NCBI GenBank assembly: GCA_026993705.1
Contig: JALWSJ010000137.1
Coordinates: 1 to 6,892, forward strand
Direction of reading: 5' to 3'
Source of the DNA: Flavobacteriales bacterium
GTDB taxonomy: Bacteria > Bacteroidota > Bacteroidia > Flavobacteriales_D > Parvicellaceae
DNA length: 6,892 bases
Shown: positions 5,833 to 6,892 of the stretch, in pieces
Layout of the letters: each line of letters starts with the position of its first letter
Position numbering within the stretch: the stretch's first letter is position 1
Translations under genes and position numbers: made by a program
Notes under the pieces: generated by a model
Seen by the model: only the letters and a program-made list of their open reading frames with translations
Database searches by the model: none
Told to the model about the DNA's origin: nothing

Positions 5833-5836
5833 AATA

Positions 5837-6361
5837 ATGGGTAAACGTATTATTAAATACACCACAATTATAATAGGAGTAACCCTATTATTCAGCTTGG
5901 ATTTTCTACGAGATTATTTCTTTAAAAATGTTCAATTTCAAGCGTATTATATTTCTCATATTGACAGCAATAATATTTCTACAGTAGATAACTATACAGA
6001 TTCTTTATTAGAGCCTCTTTTATCCGGGTTAAACATTACCGATTTGTTTTATCTTAAGTGGATAGGTTCTGCTCTTTTTATCATTCTTTTCGCAGTTACC
6101 GGTGCAGTACTGAATTTCTTTGTTTACAAAAACAAGAAAGTTTTTATTTATCTTTTTTCTTTATACGGATTTTTGACACTTGTTTCCGTTTTAATATACG
6201 GAATTATTTTTCTCACTGATAATTATGAACAACAAAATAAACTGTACCTAACGTCAATGCAAATAGCTCACTTTTTACAATCTAGCTTGCCTTCTTTGCT
6301 TTTTTTAGTTAGCTTTAAACTCTACCAAGATTCGGCTAACGGTAATATAATTGAACAATAA
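5837..6361 (+). CDS. Exosortase F-associated membrane protein
   Basis: A 174-residue membrane protein with four predicted helices at about 8-25, 73-97, 102-126 and 143-163, and a hydrophilic loop at 26-72 that includes FFKNVQFQAYY and LNITDLFYLKW. Position right after xrtF, size and the short N-terminus (MGKRIIKY followed by LLFSLDFLRDYFF) match the family known to accompany exosortase F in flavobacteria. Its molecular role is unknown; an accessory or assembly factor for XrtF, or a partner in attaching substrates, is a guess from invariable neighbourhood. The ATG at 5837 is preferred over an upstream TTG at 5816 that would overlap the xrtF end by 17 bases. The four-base gap to xrtF argues for one operon. 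No catalytic motif is seen. Confidence 0.87.
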   Translation: MGKRIIKYTTIIIGVTLLFSLDFLRDYFFKNVQFQAYYISHIDSNNISTVDNYTDSLLEPLLSGLNITDLFYLKWIGSALFIILFAVTGAVLNFFVYKNKKVFIYLFSLYGFLTLVSVLIYGIIFLTDNYEQQNKLYLTSMQIAHFLQSSLPSLLFLVSFKLYQDSANGNIIEQ

Positions 6362-6372
6362 ACAACTTATAT

Positions 6373-6861
6373 ATGGATTCGATAAAAAAAATTTGGAAAC
6401 TATTAGAACAAGTTCCCGACCCGGAAATTCCTGTTTTATCCGTTGTTGATTTAGGTGTTGTAAGAAAAGTAAACCTCAATAACAATAATGAAATTGAAAT
6501 TACAATAACTCCAACTTATTCAGGTTGCCCCGCAATGAACCAATTTGAAGACGATATTAAAAATTATCTAAATAAAAACGGCTTTCAAAAAGTAACTATT
6601 AAAACCACTTATTCTCCAGCATGGACAACCGATTGGCTAACAGAAAAAGCCAAAGAGAAACTTGAAAAATACGGTATTGCTCCACCTGCAGAAAAAACAA
6701 CGGATAAACATTTTATTTTAGGTCAAACCCCAACTGTTAAATGCCCACAATGCAAATCCACGAACACAAAAATGATTAGTCAATTTGGTTCTACAGCATG
6801 CAAAGCTCTTTATCAATGCAACGATTGCAAAGAACCTTTTGATTATTTTAAATGTTTGTAA
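6373..6861 (+). CDS. paaD: PaaD-like protein (MIP18/DUF59 domain plus zinc ribbon)
   Basis: A 162-residue protein of the usual PaaD length. Residues 1-85 form a MIP18/DUF59 domain with VPDPEIPVLSVVDLGVV (14-30) and TPTYSGCPAM (46-55) around Cys52, a residue conserved in Fe-S assembly relatives such as SufT and Cia2. Residues 120-162 form a Cys-rich ribbon: CPQC (124-127), TACKALYQC (141-149) with Cys143 and Cys149, NDC (152), and the typical end EPFDYFKCL. PaaD is required for the phenylacetyl-CoA 1,2-epoxidase system, probably in metal-cluster maturation, but is not itself the oxygenase. It starts 11 bases after the exosortase F-associated gene on the same strand, so co-transcription is plausible although the functions seem unrelated. 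paaA, paaB and paaC are not upstream of it here; 31 bases of downstream sequence show nothing. Confidence 0.93.
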   Translation: MDSIKKIWKLLEQVPDPEIPVLSVVDLGVVRKVNLNNNNEIEITITPTYSGCPAMNQFEDDIKNYLNKNGFQKVTIKTTYSPAWTTDWLTEKAKEKLEKYGIAPPAEKTTDKHFILGQTPTVKCPQCKSTNTKMISQFGSTACKALYQCNDCKEPFDYFKCL

Positions 6862-6892
6862 AGAACTTGTACAATCAATTGCCTGAATAACA

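Noticed and set aside
5816..5836. TTG start extending the exosortase F-associated protein by seven residues
   Set aside because: It would overlap the end of xrtF; the ATG at 5837 gives the usual short MGKR-type N-terminus.

Overview
The window looks like chromosomal DNA of a low-GC Bacteroidota, most likely a member of Flavobacteriia. Five things point there: an exosortase-F cassette with a PID-CTERM substrate, a periplasmic two-component-regulator beta-propeller protein, Bacteroidota-type TAnnTTTG promoter boxes, starts that mostly lack a Shine-Dalgarno sequence, and dispersed GCGTTAGGGAT repeats of a kind I associate with flavobacterial genomes. No species can be named from the sequence alone.

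Left part (minus strand, 1-2145): an alpha/beta hydrolase (1378-2145) is followed by a secreted beta-propeller sensor protein (1-1378, C-terminus outside the window). The two are joined by a TGATG stop/start overlap, so they are probably translated together. Central part (2181-4734): tilS (2985-4298, tRNA-Ile lysidine synthetase) and a small conserved hypothetical gene (2595-2885), both on the minus strand, sit between two inverted copies of a composite repeat of about 400 bp (2181-2583 plus, 4322-4734 minus). Each copy is built in the same order from three modules: A (126/128 bp, an imperfect palindrome), B (136 bp in both copies) and C (141/149 bp, a three-stem RNA-like module with strong covariation). 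The motif GCGTTAGGGA marks both ends of A and the start of C. No transposase lies in or next to these units. The C module of the right-hand copy ends 23 bases before the tilS start and would form its leader.

Right part (plus strand, 4936-6861), divergent from tilS: a 76-residue exported Gly/Pro-rich peptide with a PID-CTERM sorting signal, its own promoter-like box and a terminator; then xrtF (exosortase F), the exosortase F-associated membrane protein, and a paaD-like gene in a tight run with gaps of 4 and 11 bases. The first three look like a self-contained protein-sorting system with a dedicated small substrate. The paaD gene is here without the other phenylacetyl-CoA epoxidase subunit genes, at least on its upstream side.

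Gene-poor stretches: 2146-2594 and 4299-4935 are filled mainly by the repeat units. Positions 4735-4904 are AT-rich, with no gene that I can support. Nothing is recognisable in the last 31 bases.
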